Assembly (NCBI GenBank): GCA_039000515.1
Contig: JBCFYV010011135.1
Location: 30,161,876 to 30,225,875 of the forward strand
Source: Timema cristinae
Taxonomy: Eukaryota; Arthropoda; Insecta; Phasmatodea; Timematidae
Length of the DNA stretch: 64,000 nucleotides
Reading direction: 5' to 3'
The position numbers and the translations under genes are program-made. A model generated the notes under the pieces. The model was not told the origin of the DNA, did no database searches, and worked only from the letters and a program-made list of their open reading frames with translations. Numbering within the stretch: position 1 is the stretch's first letter; each line of letters starts with the position of its first letter. Shown piece after piece: positions 1 through 64,000 of the stretch.

Positions 1-873
1 AATCTCCACGTGTACAAATATCAAGCAGTTAACGTAGGATGATCTTCGAATCTTCAGTATATGTTCAACTCTTGTCCATTGGGTCGATTTGTGGTAAAAA
101 ATAAAATGAATGTACACACTGCTTACGATGAAGGCTTACACTCTTATCTTGTCAAGTTCCACTACGACCCTGTAATATAAGCTGAACCTCAGTGGTAATA
201 CTGCTTAACTCCAATTTTCATAATAAAGGCCTTAAAGAAAATTCAAACACAGTTTTTTTTGGCTGTCAACATTAATACAATTTTTTAATGATAATATCTG
301 TCAAAAGTGACAGTTGTGAATCACATGGTTTTATGTATGAATACAAGAAAGTGTCTCTAGCAACTTTTCTAACCATTAACGTCGGTAGTCTCGGGATAAA
401 GGTTTCACCTCACGCCTGATGTTCGTGGGGTAGATATTATCATTACCTATATTTTATTTATTTAAGTTATTTAACGTGCACTTTCTGAACCTACTGATGA
501 TATCAGCACACAAGAATTTCTTTGAGCAAGAGCAAAACCTATACCAATTTTGCCGATAAAGGTATTTTCACACACCCTTCCAGGTTCTTTAACATCTCAC
601 AACCGACATAGGACTGACAGATTTAAGTTTCCTGACTTTACGTATGAATATATAAAAGATCTAGAAACTTTTCTGTCAGATGAAGAACCTTCCTATAAAA
701 ATTGGACTATACCTCTCAAGGTAAACGGAGTGTCCCTCTATCTAAATACAGACTCACAAAAGTTTGTCTTGTTAGGAATCGTCTTGACACCTTAGTTCAG
801 TCTGTAGCGTGTGTCTCTACAGGTCCTGGTGTGAAATGGTCAGTGTTTTAGGCCCTTAGCTCACGGCCATTTC

Positions 874-907
<34 letters not shown>

Positions 908-1984
908 TTTGTTTGCCATTGTCTATTTTGTTAATTTAATACAATTCGTAAAACACCTAAATTCACTATGGATGTAATAGACTTGCAAGTGCCCAGTATT
1001 TATAATATTCAAAGATATTTAGTAATATTTTATATATCATTTTACCAAAATCCCCCTTTAGTTTATTAGCCAACATGTTAATATAATCAAGATACTGAGA
1101 GTACTACACTTATAGTTCATTATTGTTTTCCAATCAGGCCTATTTTAATAAATAGCTTTCAGCATCCTCAATGTATCATTCTTTTCTAGGTCTAATTTAA
1201 TCTTTAGATTACTAAATTAGTCAGTTCAAATGTTTAATTATAAGGAGCTGTGGGGTTTTATGTTAATTATAAGTAATCCAAAGTTGTAAACATTATAGGC
1301 CCTATGTTTTAAATTTCAATTCATTAACTTCATTTTTAGACCTTTAACTTGTAAATCTAGTAGTTTTCATTCTTGTAAAGTCTTTGTTGAAATTACAGCG
1401 TCATCTAAATTTATTACTTTTATTTTTCACTTTTAAGCTTTGTGCTTTTTTTTTATTTTATCTGTACCCGTAAGCTGTGAGTTGTAAGTATGGACTTACA
1501 ATGGGAAGGGGAGGCTTGGCTCGAACAGCTAGTCACTCAGCATATCAGATTGTAGCGTTTCTTTTGATAATATTAAGAGGAGAAGCGTTAGACGCAACAC
1601 ACTTACCGGTTAGCATGCGAGCTAGGAAGATGTACTTAGAGGTACTTAACGAATAGTCGTTCTTTTTGTGTTGGCTTTAGGGTGTTGAGAGATGGGTGAA
1701 AGAAAAGGGAGACCACCATGTGGATAAATTATCACAACTTTAACAATATGTCGGTCTTCAAGTACTATGTTTCTTCAAAATAGAACTTACTAAACAATCT
1801 CATTAAATTCAATCTCTTTATTCTCATACGTTCTCCACCCCTACCATTATTAATTAACCCCGAGAGGCTCTTTCGAACCCACTGGCTGCCGTGGACAAAG
1901 ACCAAGGGTAGCATATGTATAGGAAGAGAAGCGACTAGTTAGAAATGGCGCCCAACGGGGGCAGATTGGTTGATAACTGAATAG
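1..1984. other. Upstream region without a supported gene
   Basis: AT-rich DNA. It has a (TA)n microsatellite at 874-908 and an open frame at 550-795 starting TTG (81 codons, unrecognised, no ATG), which I do not call a gene. No TATA box or initiator can be assigned with confidence; 5'UTR exons of domino could lie here. Confidence 0.5.
874..908. repeat. (TA)n microsatellite
   Basis: Alternating TA with one CA interruption. Confidence 0.9.
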
Positions 1985-2112
1985 GCACACTGGGTTCAAT
2001 CCCTGACATGTCCGAAAATTGTATCGTTGGTGAAATGTAAGTTTCCCCATTACCAGTGATGAATTAACGGCTGGGGGCTGGATGTTGTGTCTTCTGTATT
2101 TGTCTCGGTTTA
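1985..2112 (+). mobile_element. SINE family D fragment upstream of exon 1
   Basis: Contains a B-box-like GGGTTCAATCCC, then TGACATGTCCGAAAATT, GTGATGAATTAACGGC and GGATGTTGTGTCT. The same order occurs in the copies at 26893, 34985 and (minus) 38945 and 63418. Its 3' part supplies an in-frame ATG at 2087, so that ATG is unlikely to be the ancestral start. Confidence 0.7.
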
Positions 2113-2173
2113 TAAGTCATGGTCTGAAAATCAGAGTGAAATTTTAAGTGTTGCGATGTGTAATGTTGCAGAG

Positions 2174-63279
<61,106 letters not shown>

Positions 63280-63417
63280 GTAACACGGACCGCTCTCTCT
63301 TAAGACTCAGTGTCAGTCCGCGCAAAGTGTCATAGAAAAGAAAGCAAAATTACGAGATGAACAGGTGTATTTTCTTACATCTACTACTGTTTCCAGCCTG
63401 TGGTCAGTTTTTTATTC

Positions 63418-63652
63418 AAGCCATATATCTTCCACTGCCAGCTTGCTAGGCCTGTCGTAGCTTCATTTGCTTTATAATCTAACTTAAGACTAGGACAAGC
63501 ACAACATCTAGACCCCTCGTCGTTAATTCATCAATGTGTAAGGGCAAACGCACATTTCACCAATGACACATTTTTTGGTTGTGCCAAGAATCAAACCCAG
63601 TAGCTCAGTAGATAGACACACCACCGACTGAGCTAAAGTGTTGTTGGATAGT
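63418..63652 (-). mobile_element. SINE family D
   Basis: Minus strand head near 63650 with TTAGCTCAGTCGGTGGTGTG; tail TGAAGCTACGACAGGCCTAG and AGTGGAAGATATATGGCTTG. Confidence 0.8.
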
Positions 63653-63764
63653 GAACACAAACTTTTTTTTAAAAAAAATGCCTAGAATGGAATTACTAGA
63701 AAATATCCACTAAGTAAATAGACTTGAAATAGGATTTTACAATCCCCTTGATTCGCTAAAATTC

Positions 63765-63965
63765 CTGAGGATATTAGAGATTCAAGAAAACATCGAATTT
63801 GGAATTTAAAATAAACCAAACTATATTTTTTCGATACTTTAATTTGGAATTTGTTTTAAAGTTTTAAAACTCTTTATGGTTAAAAATCAATTATAATTGC
63901 TGGATGAACTTAACAATCAGACCACAGACCAGTAATTTAACATTTAACTCAATTTATTTATGTTA
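63765..63965 (+). repeat. Dispersed repeat family E
   Basis: AATCAATTATAATTGCTGGA, AGACCACAGACCAGTAATTT as at 25105 and 54310. Confidence 0.6.
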
Positions 63966-64000
63966 ATAATGGGCGAATATTAACAACAACAGGGTCACCT

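Overview
The window is eukaryotic and looks like an arthropod, most likely insect, genome: GC-rich coding exons with consensus GT/AG junctions sit in long AT-rich introns full of tRNA-derived SINEs, short inverted-repeat DNA elements, LINE scraps and minisatellites. I lean towards a hemipteran from the repeat style, but this is a guess.

One plus-strand gene fills almost the whole window. It is an INO80/SWR1-class chromatin remodelling ATPase, the insect Domino protein (orthologue of human SRCAP and EP400). I place 36 coding exons from 2174 to 63279, and the gene continues past the window. All exon phases fit together, apart from three one-base frame breaks. In order the product has an N-terminal EP400/SRCAP-type region (exons 1-4), an HSA domain (exon 5) and post-HSA helices (exons 6-7), two repeated acidic DDDF/TDDEETI modules (exons 7-10), and an acidic tract (exons 10-11). 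The first ATPase lobe follows (exons 13-18), then a long insertion (exons 19-24) and the second lobe (exons 25-28). After exon 30 the gene has two ends. One reads through to a stop at 37992 with a poly(A) signal at 38477 (a DOM-B-like, SRCAP-like short form, about 2089 residues). The other skips from 37443 to a 36-base microexon at 45334 and on to a SANT domain and Q-rich tail (a DOM-A-like, EP400-like long form, at least 2311 residues here).

Region by region: 1-2173 is upstream DNA with a SINE tail next to the first exon. 2174-15034 holds the N-terminal and acidic exons, with three minisatellites. 16306-37992 holds the split ATPase and the short-form end, with many SINEs and MITEs. 37993-45333 is the intron between the two ends, with a 51-bp minisatellite of about 37 units, a decayed pogo/Tigger-like transposon and a palindromic MITE. 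45334-63279 holds the long-form exons separated by introns of up to 7 kb.

The points most worth checking are the alternative end with its weak GTCAAT donor, the three frame breaks, the repeated placement of minisatellites just downstream of 5' splice sites, and one minisatellite family present in opposite orientations on either side of the alternative end. I did not find a second protein-coding gene that I can support.
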